Assembly (NCBI GenBank): GCA_947579665.1
Contig: OX388351.1
Span: forward strand, 1,674,001 to 1,738,000
Direction: 5' to 3'
DNA length: 64,000 nt
DNA from: Sympetrum striolatum
Lineage: Eukaryota > Arthropoda > Insecta > Odonata > Libellulidae
The notes below the pieces were generated by a model that was not told the origin of the DNA, did not search any database, and saw only the letters and a list, made by a program, of their open reading frames with translations. The position numbers were made by a program, and so were the translations under genes. Every line of letters begins with the position of its first letter. Position 1 is the first letter of the stretch. Below, in pieces: positions 37,432 to 50,039 of this stretch.

Positions 37432-37638
37432 TCAAAGTTGAAGAAGGAGTGAAAAATTGTGACATGACTGGGACTCGAACCAAGGCCTTCCACTATCCGA
37501 GCAGGTGTTCAGAACTCCTGAAGTGGGAGACTTAGGTTCGAGTCCCAGTCATGTCACAATTTTTCACTCCTTGTCCAACTTTGGGTTTAAAGCGCACGCT
37601 TACTCGTGCAAAGTAAAATTTCATCGTTAAGTTCTTTC
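37432..37638. repeat. Head-to-head fold-back SINE, family B, copy B2
   Basis: The left arm (37432-37510) is the reverse complement of the region from the tRNA-like anticodon arm through CACTCCTTCTTCAACTTT. The right arm (from about 37511) carries GTGGGAGACTTAGGTTCGAG, then TTTTTCACTCCTTGTCCAAC and the 3' tail (GGGTTTAAAGCGCACGC ... TTTCATCGTTAAGTTCTTTC). Both arms have lost the A-box half of the head, so only a very short loop remains. TTGATAATA occurs on both sides (37423-37431 and 37639-37647) and is a candidate target-site duplication. Only the right arm has the 3' tail. Confidence 0.85.
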
Positions 37639-40120
37639 TTGATAATAATAATTGAATTAGATGCATAATAAAAGAAAGAGCTATAAATTGACTCGTTACT
37701 AGGAGCAGATGTGGAAAGTATCAGGGATTGGGAATCCGGGGGCTTAATTTATTTTCGGATATCTGTTTTTCGAACTGAAGCAGACGATTAATTTATGTAC
37801 CATTCATTGGTCGGAAAGTGAGCGTTTGAAAGCGGAGCAAACTTAAATGTGCCGAAGATGGGAACTGTGGGATTAACGACCACACAAAAAACGGCAGAGA
37901 GTGAAGGTCGTCCAGGAACACTTTCGCCGTATGCATTATTCGGAAGGAAATGCATCCATAATGAGCGTTTTGATGTACGCTAACATTCTTTCGGAGCCTT
38001 TTGGAGTATGGCTCTGGCCAATATGTGAAATTTAAATCCGGGATTTATTCATTCAAGGCTTTACCCGCGACTACTCGGCCGTTTGCTTTATATTTATAAT
38101 ATTTATTGGTCCACTTCACGACGCCACAATTTACTGCGTAGCAGTGAAACACATTAAGGAATTAGTATGGTGGAGAGTATTTTTATATACGAAAAGCACA
38201 TATATGTTGAGCATACATTAATGCACATATTACAAATTTATGAGATAACATTCATCAAAACTGTTCTTCACGGTGAAATGACGTCATTCTTGAATGTCAA
38301 GGATACTCCTTCGACAAAATATTTTCCCAGTAAATTCCGGTACAAATACAAAATAATATTTTGTATTTGTTGAGAAAATGTATTGCGTTTTGTTTAAAAA
38401 AAGGTAAGAACGTAATCTCTCATTGATTTTACATAACCGGTGGATAAAAAGTTCAAGTAAAATGTTGCAATTCCAATTGATTGGATTAAAAAGAGTTCAT
38501 AAGTTCTTGGAAAACTAAATAATTAAATATATTTAATAACCTACTAATTTACTTAAACGTTTATTTGATGTAAATTTGATTTATATGTAAATTTGATCCA
38601 TATAAAAAGGAAAATATGTTTCATATATAAATCCTGTCAGGAAGCATCCCCTCTCACATATTTTCAATGCTAATTGGAAAAATTTATGATAGGTACTTAA
38701 AATTTTTCCAAAATCATTGCAACTAAATCAAAGGAGCAAAGCTATTAAATCTTTAACTGTTTTAAATTACAAGGAGGGGACTTTAAGACTATTCTAGGTA
38801 ACTTGTTCCCCACCTCTTATGCGTCCATCGAGAAAAAATTGTTTCCCAATATTTAAGTTCGTACACAGAATTGGGAATTCTAAGAATTATTAATCATAAC
38901 TGGAAATAATTGAAAGGAGGATCTCAACGTAAATTGTACACAAACACTAGATTAAATAGTCCCTGTGTGTATCGCTATACAAGTTTGATATTGGTAAAAA
39001 TCTAAAAAAAAGAAACCAATAAAAAGAAAGAAAGAGGTTTGGAGGCACAGCATCAACAAATCCACTGACATAAATCTGAAATAGCTAACAACTGAAAACG
39101 ACTGCCAAAAACTCCATCAATGTCTAAAACAGGTTGAATGAAAGATTTTTGTCCTCGAATTAATGTAAAAGGTTACTTGCGAGACAAATTTCCGATGCAC
39201 TAATCCATGTGAAAGTTAATAAAGGCGGGCATTACGCAAAGTTTCACCGCTGCATTCGATGCATTTCCTTGTTGAATAACTTCCGCTTTCAAGTTAGTTC
39301 GAGTGCAGTATCTGCGAAAGTGAGAATAAAATCTAAAACGTTTTACGACGCCGAGTTGAGCACAGAAATCCTACACCTTTAATGAGAACTTAAAAGTTGG
39401 CACATAAAAGGAGATAAGTGCTTCGAAGTAACAATGAACGCTTTTGTTTTTCACTATTCGGATTAAAGTTTTCCTTCGAGCTGTTGTGAGACCAAGAAGT
39501 TCACATTAAGTACCAACTTCGGATTAATTGCGTAAGTCTTTGATTTTAGGCTAAGATTCGATTGGTTTAATTTCTTCCTTTATTGACCTGAAGGATTTAA
39601 TTACTAGAAGAAAATAAGATATTTTACTGATCGAAACCGCTAATTAACTCTAAGGAATTACATTAGCAATTTCCCTTTGATGGATTGCAGTGGTATTTTT
39701 TTATGAATCGACAAGCCTTCATCAAGAGATTGTTAATATGAAATAGTGAAGTAAACATGCAAATATAAATCAGTATTTATTATCTAACTCATTTAATAAG
39801 CCAGAAGTTCGTTCTCAGACTTCAATTAAACTTCACGTTTCCCCTTGCGATAAAGTTTATCTATTACGTTATTGTATTACTGTTACGTTTAATTTAAAAT
39901 CGACGCTAAAAATGAAAAATGTGGCAAATCGGCCAATGTGTTTGCGATAAACCGAAATATTTCCATTTATTGTTACAATAAAATCAAATAATTAATCAAA
40001 CTCTATTCACAAAGCATCAGCTCAAATTATGTTATAGAATCCAAATTAAATCTAGCTGCTTTATTTGTTCATCTCTTTTCCTCTTTATACCCACCAAACT
40101 ATCGATACCATATTTCAGAA
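37639..40120. other. AT-rich spacer with an islet at 37690-38070
   Basis: A CpG-richer islet lies next to the SINE. The rest is featureless. Confidence 0.35.
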
Positions 40121-41170
40121 TGTTTATATTTATTTATTTTATTATTCAACGATGTATCCTTTTGATACAAAAAATGTCACAGCACTTATATCGCATAGTA
40201 GAATTTAAAAGTAAAAAACAAAATAAACTGTAGGATTTTATAAGTATAAAATATCACAAATATGGAAATTTATATCATAAATTGTTCAAGTTTAAGCATG
40301 ATACCACTTACATTATTATAAATAATAAAATTTACATATGGAATGTTACAAACAGTAAACATGAGTGAATTCATAAAGTACAGCTTTTGTGAAGAGAGTT
40401 ATAATTAAAAGCTTATATGAAAAATAATAAAAACAGAATTTCAAGTCCATTTCAACATATGATATAAATATGTTGGTAGCAAATATGAATGTACATGAAA
40501 TAATAAGAAATAATTTACTTTTACTCACAGTTAGTGTTCAATAATACATTTGAAATTTATATCTACATTACATGGGATGGTACACAAAGTTTCATATTTT
40601 CTACAATTGAGGGACAGTCTATTCTGTTGTGGAGTAGGTTGTATAAAATACTAAGTCAGATAATAAACGGCGACGATGAAGAGGGAAAAGTTTCAGTTGT
40701 TGTATAATTTCATATGATAAATTTGTCACATCATGACCCTGCCTACAGTTAATTAGTCTAAGAAATGTATGCTGCACTCTTTCAATTGATTTGGAATGTT
40801 TAGTATAATATGGCGACCAGGTAAGTATTCTAGTATGGGTCTTACAATTGTGCAGTATAGAACTTTCAGAGCTATTCTGTTTTTCATACTTTTAGTATGT
40901 CTGGTGATGAAACATAACATTTTAAAGGCTTAGTTGCTTGCAAAGTGAACGTGTGCATTATAATTAAGAGATGAATCAAGAAGCACACCAAAAATCCTGG
41001 ATTACCAATTCTCTAGCTAGTGAGTTACCATCAATGCTCTATGGATGATTTATTGGCTAATTCGATTTGGTTAAGGATACAATACCGCATTTATTTATAT
41101 TTAAGGTCATGCCATTATTAGAGCACCATGTCTGCAATTATTTTCGTTTCGTTGTCAAAAAGTTAATTTA
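40121..41170 (-). pseudogene. Decayed LINE, C-terminal region and 3' end
   Basis: Read on the minus strand, the interval encodes in pieces the C-terminal region typical of jockey/CR1-like non-LTR elements: LFDSSLNYNAHV, then FITRHTKSMKNRIALK and VLYCTIVRPILEY (about 40886-40826). Frameshifted remains of a histidine-, leucine- and arginine-rich tail follow. The minus-strand 3' end is an A-rich simple tail (AATAATAAAATAAATAAATA, about 40148-40121), so the element end is preserved while its 5' part is lost, as expected from incomplete reverse transcription. Stops and shifts make it non-functional. It may belong to the same group as the fragment at 3568-4345, but the two do not overlap in the protein. 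Confidence 0.65.
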
Positions 41171-41305
41171 GGTATGTACAATCATGTACATGGTACATAA
41201 TAATGCTTTGATTAGAACAAAAGATAAATTAATCCATCAGATGAATGATTATAATTTCATGCAATCAAATTTGGATAAGATAACTTTATTTTATGCTCTA
41301 TTTTT

Positions 41306-41534
41306 TCCAAATTTGAACAAGGAGTGAAAAATTGAGACATTTCTGGGACTCGAACCCAGGTCCCCCACTTTCCGGGCAGGTGTTCTAACCACTAAACTAC
41401 CATGCCACCCCACGGAAAATGGGGGACCTGGGTTCGGGTCCCAGTCATGTCACAATTTTTCACTCCTTGTTCAACCTTGGGTTTAAAGCGCACGCTTCCT
41501 CGTGCCAAGTTAAAAATTTCATCTTGAAGTTCTT
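41306..41534. repeat. Head-to-head fold-back SINE, family B, copy B3
   Basis: The left arm is the reverse complement of a complete tRNA-like head (GTGGCATGGTAGTTTAGTGG with A box; B box GGGTTCGAGTCCCAG) plus ATTTTTCACTCCTTGTTCAA. The right arm starts inside the head at CGGAAAATGGGGGACCTGG and runs through B box GGGTTCGGGTCCC and the full 3' tail (GGGTTTAAAGCGCACGCTTC ... TTTCATCTTGAAGTTCTT). TCTATTTTT occurs on both sides (41297-41305 and 41535-41543). The left arm stops at the same tail point as in B1 and B2. Element C1 begins immediately to the right. Confidence 0.85.
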
Positions 41535-41543
41535 TCTATTTTT

Positions 41544-42577
41544 ACTTTCTCCATATACGAAGTATAGAGAAGGTATTGTTTTCATGAAAAAATTCGACTT
41601 CGAGATTTCAACGGAAATACACGTTTTGGGGTCCCTAGAACACGTTTTGACCATTTTCGGAATGATGTATGTGTGTATGCGTGTGTGTGTGTGTGTATGT
41701 ATGTGTGTCTGTGATTGTGGGCGCTCTCACGTAAAAATTATTAGTCGTATCAATACCAAAATTCATGCATAGCATTGTAGTGCGTGCTGTCAGAGTTGAT
41801 TAGTTTTTGAAGTAAATCGGTTGACCGGAAGTCGAGCTTTCTTCATCAAAGCTCATTTCCGGTTTTCAAAATATCTCCATTAATATGATGTATAGGTATA
41901 ATGTGTACCTTATAAAAGTTTTAGATAATATAATTTACTATAACTTTTGTATTTAACATATTTTTGTATCAGCGGTTGATTAGGAGTTATTCGTGAAATC
42001 CTGATAAACCGGAAGTAGCTGTTATGTACTTTGTGGGCGCTCTAGCATAAAAACTAATTGTTGGATCAACACCAAACTTCATATATAGTATTTTGGTTGG
42101 TGTTGTTAGAGTTGATTAGTTTTTGAAGCAAATCGGTTCACCGAAAGTTGAGCTTCATTCTTCAAAGCTCATTTCCGGTTTTCAAAGTATCTCCATAAAT
42201 ATGATATTTAGGTATATACTATTATTTATAATAGTTTTAGAAAATGTAATTTACTATAACTTTTGTATGAAACATATTTTTTTATCACTGATTTTTTAGG
42301 AGATATTCATTAAATACTGATAAACCGGAAGTTGCCGATTATGTACTTCATGAGCGCTCTGGGCGCTGTGGGTGAATAGCCATTTCATCGTTTTTCATCG
42401 AGCATGTCCCGAAAAATATAATTGAAAATGTTTGTGACGTAATATCTAATATGATATAAATTAATCACTCATCTTCTAAGTTTAGATGGAATACAGAGTT
42501 CGAAAATACTGTCGTAGATAAATGTTTACATCTTATATATGGAGAAAGTCATGTGCTGGCCACATCAGATTTTTTTC
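41544..42577 (+). mobile_element. Family C element, copy C1, with two 316-bp tandem units
   Basis: The first bases (ACTTTCTCCATATACGAAG) and the last part (TATATGGAGAAAGT, then a conserved ATGTGCTGGCCACAT hairpin and CAGATTTTTT) match copy C2 at 60962-62025 in opposite orientation. The outer word ACTTTCTCCATATA recurs inverted at 42536-42549. Inside, GGGCGCTCT or GAGCGCTCT words at 41719, 42035 and 42352 mark two direct units of 316-317 bp. Each contains AATTTACTATAACTTTTGTA, ACCGGAAGT and TTTCCGGTTTTCAAA. A (TG)n microsatellite lies at about 41676-41706. There is no coding sequence. The class is unknown; the inverted end words suggest a non-autonomous DNA element. Confidence 0.6.
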
Positions 42578-43420
42578 TGTTCTATTTACTAATCGTAGAA
42601 TCATATTGAGTATTCTCAATGGATTAACTAAGTATGGAAACCAATTTCCCATCGCAAATACAAATCTTCCAATTTCTCTCTCCCCAACTAATTTGGTACT
42701 CGATTAATCGAAGAACTCATTTTCTTCCTCCACTGAAATTGCTTTCCGGGAATCCAGAACTTGCAGACTCTTCTATGAAATTAGAGATAGAACTGGAATT
42801 TACTCTCTTCGGAAAGTAATCGACGACGAAGTTGGTTCCCAAAAGCGCAACACCTCAAATATATCCGATTACAACCTGCGAAGATACGCCCCCGCGGCCG
42901 CATTAAGCTCTCTTCAATTAAAGCAACAATCGCTGTGCAAACCCCCAAAACTCTCCTTGTTTAACTTTGCCATTCCTTAGTCCTGCCCACGGAAGAAATG
43001 AGTTACAGCCCGGATAGTTGGTTAGCATAAAAAGATAAGCCGATCCTTTTCCTTTTATTCCCCGGCGGGGGGCCATTCGATCCATTGGCAAACTTCCCGC
43101 TGGCTTAAGCAAAGGGCCTTCGGGGAGAGATTCGCTCCTCCAAAGGAATTTTAGAGAAAATTCCCGCTTAGCCGAAAGGAATAAGCGCGGAGCTCCGCAG
43201 GGGATGAGAAATTAAATTGGGAGTATGAGACCATTCGGGCTATGAGGGAATAGGAGCGAAGCAGGACGAAGTGGAAAAGTATACCATTCTGCAGTTTAAA
43301 AGTGCCCTCTAGCGGAGTTTTCTTGCGGCTACCACACTCGGCCGCTTCAAAGTCCTTGCGGAAGCGGAATTTCGATTCGGATGCTTGAGATCTGTGGAGG
43401 ACTTTTGATTCCTCCGAGTT
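42578..43420. other. CpG-richer islet
   Basis: A GC-richer block, strongest at 42800-43400, with NotI-like and other CpG-containing words. A minus frame of 64 codons at 42918-43112 has no recognised domain. It could be regulatory. Confidence 0.35.
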
Positions 43421-45999
43421 AAATAATTATAAATAAGATTTAGTTAGTCTAATTTATTTTCATTGATATATTGATGTCTGTGTGCATTCTAAGTGGGATA
43501 TGTTTCCGCAAATTTATCATAGAGATGTTTAAGGCGATGAAATTATAGAAAATTCATTTTTTATATTAGTATTGGAATTAAAGTTAAAGTGCTTCGATAG
43601 AGGAGGTCATTTTGTAGGTACATATTGGCTTCTACCGGGATATGAACCCGGGATCTGATACAAATTTCCTGATAAGGGTTGGATAGAGGAATGGCATCCA
43701 TCAACGCCAAATTAAACTTCAACAGCAACACTAATCATCAAATATTTACTGACCACATGAGTAATCAAAATTTAGCTAAGAATCAATACCTTTATACAGT
43801 ACTATATAAACACCAAACAAACCCAAATACAAAGGCTTTACATTGCTATTTATAAATATTTGGATTAATTTATTTCCATCTAGTAACTGCCATAGAAAAT
43901 CATGATGATCTGATCGAAAATTGATATCTTTCCACTAGGATTCTTTAAAAAAATATTTAGTCAGCGAACTGAACTCCAACCAGATAAATCAGTGTAGGAT
44001 ATTTCAAAGTGCCCTAGGATGTGGACAAAAAACTTCAAAAGTTGCGCTACAGAGAAACTTAATTGATAGTCGTATATGGGATCCACGTCGGTGGTTAGGG
44101 TTTAAACTTGTTCCCCTTAAACCCTCACATAAACCCAATTCCGTTCAGTTTTACTGCGTCCAAAGTTTTCTTCCTAAGGTTCGCTGTCCTGCAGTAATCT
44201 ATATCAACAAGAAAACTGAATTCTGTGGAACGAGTGCAATGAACTCTGGGAATGTGCACTGCTTAGCCAATGGCCCGTATCTGATAGTTTTACCGATGGC
44301 ATTCTCCATTTGCAGGAGAACTATGGGATGGACGCGAACAATAAATGTCCTAGAAATTAATATTATCTAACTTAAATTCTACGGATGAATCGGTGTCGTT
44401 AAACACTTCATTTAATAGCTAAAAAAAGAAATTCGTGAGAGCTGTATACTTAACACTACCGTAAGATTCAATAATTAAATAGCCATTTAAATCATATGAA
44501 TGACATAGAATTTTAGAAATGTTCGCTCAAGTTTTACTACATATTTTCCAAGGTGGAATAGGAAAAAATCATACAAGGTGGTACTTTTGTCTTTGTGACT
44601 TTTATATCGAAAATACAATTGTTAATTTAACTAAGTAATTAATTAATTAAGTTAGTTTATCTTTTACATTTCCTCACATATGTCAATATCTATGGAATTT
44701 TTAAAATTAAGTGAAGGCTCTGTTAATACCTAAAGAAAACAGTGGTAGTGATATTTTCGTTTTGTAAAGGCTCAAATAAAATTTAATTTCCGCAAGGATA
44801 ACTTCAAAGAGTGATACCCTGATTTCCGAAAAAATACCACTCCCATGAAGATGTAAAAGGCATCCCTTTCCAGAAATATGAACCTTAATAAACGCCTTTC
44901 TTCGAATCTCCATGGATGCGAGAGCCTGGAAACCAAAAGAAATATGTGAGATTCGAAATCCTTCTTCTGTGGGTGGAATCAGGAAAGATGAGTCGGAATA
45001 TGGTCGGATATCTGCAGACTGTTAGCACGTTAACGGAAATACGTACACAACTTTAGATACTTTAATTAAAGCAAACGATTAAGAATTTTAAGAAGTAAAA
45101 GTTTGCCTCTGAATAAATTGCAAAAAAATGTACAGAGCCACAATTCGTGGTCTCAATCTAATTTAATCTCTTAGTAGAAACATAGTAATCGATAGTTCGA
45201 TTGAGCTGGACGAAAAGTATTAAGATTAAAATATTCTTTGTAAAACAGAAGCGGTAGAGTGAAAATATTTTTGAGAAATCGCTCTTTCTACAGTTGATAT
45301 CGGATTAACTCTTTGAAAAATTAAGGTCTTTAACTTATGAATAACCATAAAACTTCGAAATTTCCGATGTTAGGTGCTTGAAAACTACGTAAAAATTGAT
45401 TATTTTTTTCAAAGTTAGACACTCATTCCTAAATGGACTCAAAAATATACATAGAACGTGACTTGAAGTGTAGCCTCAATAACATAATTTTATGAAGGTA
45501 AAGCAGATGAAGACGGGCAAAAGCTGAATTATCAACTGACACATCTGGTAACTGCGACAATACCTCAGTAAAAATCATGCAGCTAACTGTTATAAGCAAT
45601 GAAAGACCCTTGATATTTTGAATGAATTTATTCAAGAGTTGGTAAACATTCATTATTCTGAAATACCTTCATATACATGAGAGTTGTAAGGTTCATTGGA
45701 TTTGGTCACAATTTGAATTCATACTTATGTAAGTTTTCTATTTTACAAGTCATTTCTTTCAATTATGCCATTGATTGATGGAAAAAACCGAAAGGTGGGA
45801 TGATTGACTCTAAAGGAAAAATAAATTACGGGGCACGCATAGTTTCAAAATTGACGTACATAAATTTACGTACGTAATTTAATTTATTAAGAAATCGGAA
45901 TGACGTGTTACGTTTGGAGTACCGAAAGAAAAATTTTACAAACATTTAGTCTACCCTCTTTACTCTGACATGCTCTAATACTACAATGATCTCTAATGA
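43421..45999. other. AT-rich spacer with a tRNA-like trace
   Basis: At about 43625-43665 the minus strand contains a B-box-like GGGTTCATATCCCGG in a short GC-rich context, probably an old SINE fragment. The rest shows nothing supportable. Confidence 0.35.
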
Positions 46000-46213
46000 A
46001 AACAGGAAAATGTACATCCTTTTTAATGTACATCCTTTTAATAATCCCAATCCCATTTAATAATGTCCCAATGTGCATCTTTTTTAATAATTATTACTAT
46101 TCACAAACACACGCAACAATTCCATAGCCAGGGAAGTCCGACTAGCTGGGATTCAAACTCGGGACCTTGGCGTTGAAATGCTAGCACGCTTACCACTTTG
46201 CAGCCTTAGACAG
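46000..46213 (-). repeat. tRNA-derived SINE, family E, copy E2
   Basis: On the minus strand a tRNA-like head (46208-46135) carries an A-box-like AAAGTGGTAAGCGTGCTAGC and B box GAGTTTGAATCCC. A body with a TGTTGCGTGTGTTTG word follows and then an AT-rich tail. The tail region holds a short local duplication (plus-strand AATGTACATCC-like words near 46011, 46026 and 46070). The AGCGTGCT word after the A box matches copy E1 at 9114-9282, and the body is loosely similar. The 3' limit is approximate. Confidence 0.55.
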
Positions 46214-46215
46214 AA

Positions 46216-49200
46216 TAAAATTTTATACTATAATTTTACCCTCGAATTTAAAAGTAAATATTTATACTCTCAGCTATGCATCATTTTATTATAGGGGAAG
46301 TAAATAGATCGATGCGAGATATGATAAAGAAAGATAGATGTAGTTATAACTTAGAATGGGAAATGAGAGCAAGGAAGCTCAGAGAAGCGTGTGAAAGATT
46401 AAGGATGGTACGTCTGAAAGCCACAAAGCGTCACTTACTTCAACGCCAATGTGGAGAATAACGAGGGATTTGTGGGCGATAAACTGCCGACGGAGTCAAT
46501 CGGATTCATCGGTTATATGTTCTCTTGCGTAATAGTACGATTTCTTGATTCGATTGTCTACCTGAATCTCCAATTCTTACACTAAATAAGGGAATTGAGT
46601 TTGAGTTTAATCAAAACGGTCTTCTCTCTTGAATAGCTGCTCAACATTGAGAGCAAGCATTGCTAAACATCCATGTAAGTTATCTGTCTAATGGTCTAAT
46701 AGTTCATTTACTACTTGTAAACAGCAGATATATGTATCAAAACTGAAAGGTTAAATTACCTTTACATATCTTTTAAAATAAACAAAGTGGTTAAGAAAAG
46801 TGATCAACTACAATTTCTTCAATTCATTCACTTAGAGAATAGTTGACATTAATGGCATAAATTTTGAATCTTTCATCTTAAATGTTAAACTCTTGGCTGA
46901 ATGTTTAGTATTCCTGATGAAAAAAGATAAATAATCATAATTATTTTCCTTAACTTCCTTAATTAAATTAGATTCAACGAGATTCGAAAGGTCTGTCTAA
47001 TTTCTGAGAACTGGTATTATTTTGAAAATGAAACTTATTCTTCATTAGCATTGTTTCAACGCCAAAAGAGTTGCGATAAACAATAAAATGGCTTTGGCTA
47101 ACTGTTTACTTTATATGATGGTTGATATTTAAATAACTTGGTGGAAAAAAGTAATTCAACTCCACTAATGCGTTACATAATACCATAGAATGATAATACA
47201 TAGGCAATAAAAAGTTGCAAACTTAAATGAACTAACTCTTTTTGTTCAATTCTTACCAATTGATATTACTGTGGGAAAACATTTACAGGTGTCCAATAAT
47301 TTATCTTTTATGTGACAGATATTAAATATAACTTTGAACGAGCATCTCAAATGGCTCAATGACAACTAACAATTAAATTATATTCAAGTATCTTTCTTGA
47401 TCCAAGCAACGGTTGAAGCATTGAAATCACAATATTGTTAATCAAATATTTGCATTAATATCTCAACTACATAGATTGAATTTCATTTACATTTGGTAGT
47501 GTTTGTTTTGCGAAACGGCGAATTTTGAGGAGCATATACTGAAATGAGATACATTTTTTGTTTGAAGGATATAGCATTATAATATGTCATGCGATATTTA
47601 TTTCATTATAGATGATATTATAAAGTAATCTATTATACGAAGGAGAATAGCCTTTCATCGAAAGTAATGAATGGAGAAGCTTATAGAAAAATTCTCATTC
47701 CGCAAAATGTTCCTCTCCTAAATCACGTTCGGATTAAAAATCTCATAACTTTTGCCTCGCTTTGTGAAATGAAACCCGATCCTTCTTATTCCGTGCATTT
47801 GCATTATTCAGCGAGGCCGTATTTCATTTATGTTTACTCGAACGTTTTTCCGAAAACGCCAACTCGGTAGGAGCTATATGGACCGGCGAAATTAACCGAA
47901 AATCATGGCATTATTTCATTACGCCCGAAACCGTCCATATCTAACGTTGAGAACGGCGCTTTTATGGTGGAAATCAAATTGTTTCATGATCGCTGTTACT
48001 GATAATAGTCTTTTTCCCAAATCTTAATTCATTCTTTGAAAACGCAGCGAGTAAACTGATAGCGTTATGGCTTAACGCCGAAAATTTTTATTCGTGACAT
48101 CTATACTCATATACATATCCCAAACACAATTCTAATCCATAAATACAATTCTAGGAAATACTTTGGCTGATTAATATTTCGGGCATTGTTTTGCTAAAGG
48201 GCTTCTCTTTCATTAATGACACTTAGACGTATGGCAGCATGAGCATGGAGCTACTCCCCGTAATTAAAACTTTAGAGGCTGATAGATTTAAAGAAGCACT
48301 TTGAAGAAGTTTGAGGTGTAAATTGATAATTTATTTCGAGCAGCCATCTTCTTAATCTCATTAGGATCCTCTTTGATAAGTGAATTATAGAGATGAAAAA
48401 TGTAAACGATTTGGGAGAAATTTTCCGCACTTGACCTGGTTTGAGTGGATAATTTAAGGCTCACTCTTTATGAGTCTTGTAAGAAGCATAATGTCAACTC
48501 TGAAACATGTATCCCAACACTGAAATACATTTAACTTGAATAGTTTACTCTGCTTATGATTCATAATCATCGAACACCTACTGTGATGTGCTTAACTCAA
48601 TATGAGCTACGAATTTTATTAGACATAAACAGCGAAGAAGGTTGAGTAACTGTAGTGTGAGAGAAATTTTAAATATTTCAGAATAGATTTTCCTATTCGA
48701 GATCAGGAGGAGACCGCAGAATTTAAGACAGAGACAAGTTTCGTATTGTAGAATTGTTTTTTTCTGAAATGTAGCCATTATTTTTTATTGTTAATACTAC
48801 ACCAATTTGAGGAAAAAGCTCAAGTTTCAAACTGTACTTTTAAGCATTTAGAATCAGCAGAAAGAGAGTCTATGATTTAAGAAAGAATTTTCCTTTTCTG
48901 ATAATTTCAATAGTAGAAATCCAAATTTATAAATTCGTACCTGTTGGATTGCGAGTCTAATTATTGCATATTATTCAGTTAAAAGAAGGAAGAAGTTGTC
49001 CTCTATATTATAAGTTTTACAAATGAATACTAAATCCCTGTACTAAAATATTATCAAGTTAAAACTAATAAATTTATCTTAATTCAGAATAAACCCATTG
49101 TAATACGCATACGTTAAATCACATACTCGTAGCTTAAAGAATTATAAACCGTTTACTCATTTCTAGAACAATTCTTTGAAATCACCTTCTACTCTAAACA

Positions 49201-50039
49201 TGAATAGATTATTCGTTCTTCAGCATAAAGTAATGATATTGCCATTTCCTCATTACATTAATTGTAATTATTTGACGCAATTTAGATGGTCAGGGAGAGA
49301 CAAACATTTAATTCGAATACATCAATACCTAATTTATGAAATGGATGACCACTTCAAAAAGGTATATCACTCAATTTCACATGTAATAATTGATACGTTT
49401 AGGCAAATGATAATTTTCAATGAATGCTTTAATCAGGTACTCAGTGGCGGCGATAATGTTTTGCTAACTATTACCGCATATTTCGAAGTCATTAATATAC
49501 AAATTAATCCAAAATGTATTCTGATTGATGCGCTCAAGTCACTTAAAATTAGAACTAGTATTCCTGAATTTGCACAAATTAGTTGATTAAGATCAAAACT
49601 TTCCACTCCATTATGGAACTTTCCCTTCCTTCAAATTTTCTTTGATACATAGGTTATCTTATAATTTTTGTTTGAAAAATTAATAAAATCCTATACTAGG
49701 ATATATAGTAGAGTTACTGGTAAATCAAATGAATATATCTGGTTATTTAATTTTTAAGTGCTCAGGCAACAGAAATTCATCATAGTACAGTCATTGAAGA
49801 ACAATCTTACGCTATCATTTCTAGCAAAGAGAAATATTCAATCACAGAAGCATAATTATAGATATGATTTCCTGAGATACTGCTTAAGTTAGTTATTGGA
49901 TCCATATATTATGGCAATATATAAAAAAGAGGAAAATTAATTTTATGTACTTACTATCTTCTTGAGAAAGAGTTAGGATACTAACCTGCAAAAATACCCC
50001 TCTTCTCTAAAAAACATTATAAGATTTATTAACTATAAA
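46216..50039. other. AT-rich spacer with an islet at 47650-48080
   Basis: A CpG-richer islet lies at 47650-48080. A plus-strand frame of 61 codons at 46276-46461 is rich in Arg, Lys, Glu and Met and could form a charged helix, but I do not recognise it. The rest is featureless apart from the frame at 49200-49586. Confidence 0.35.
49200..49586 (+). CDS. Unrecognised open reading frame, possibly chance
   Basis: An ATG-started frame of 128 codons in AT-rich DNA where stops are frequent. The translation has no recognised domain, signal peptide or transmembrane segment, and no promoter or splice context is evident. One frame of this length is roughly what chance could give in a window of this size and composition, so I list it mainly because it is the longest one outside elements and islets. 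Confidence 0.1.
   Translation: MNRLFVLQHKVMILPFPHYINCNYLTQFRWSGRDKHLIRIHQYLIYEMDDHFKKVYHSISHVIIDTFRQMIIFNECFNQVLSGGDNVLLTITAYFEVINIQINPKCILIDALKSLKIRTSIPEFAQIS

Noticed and set aside
41341..41410. Possible genuine tRNA gene in SINE B3
   Set aside because: It is part of a three-copy family with a common non-tRNA tail and flanking duplications.
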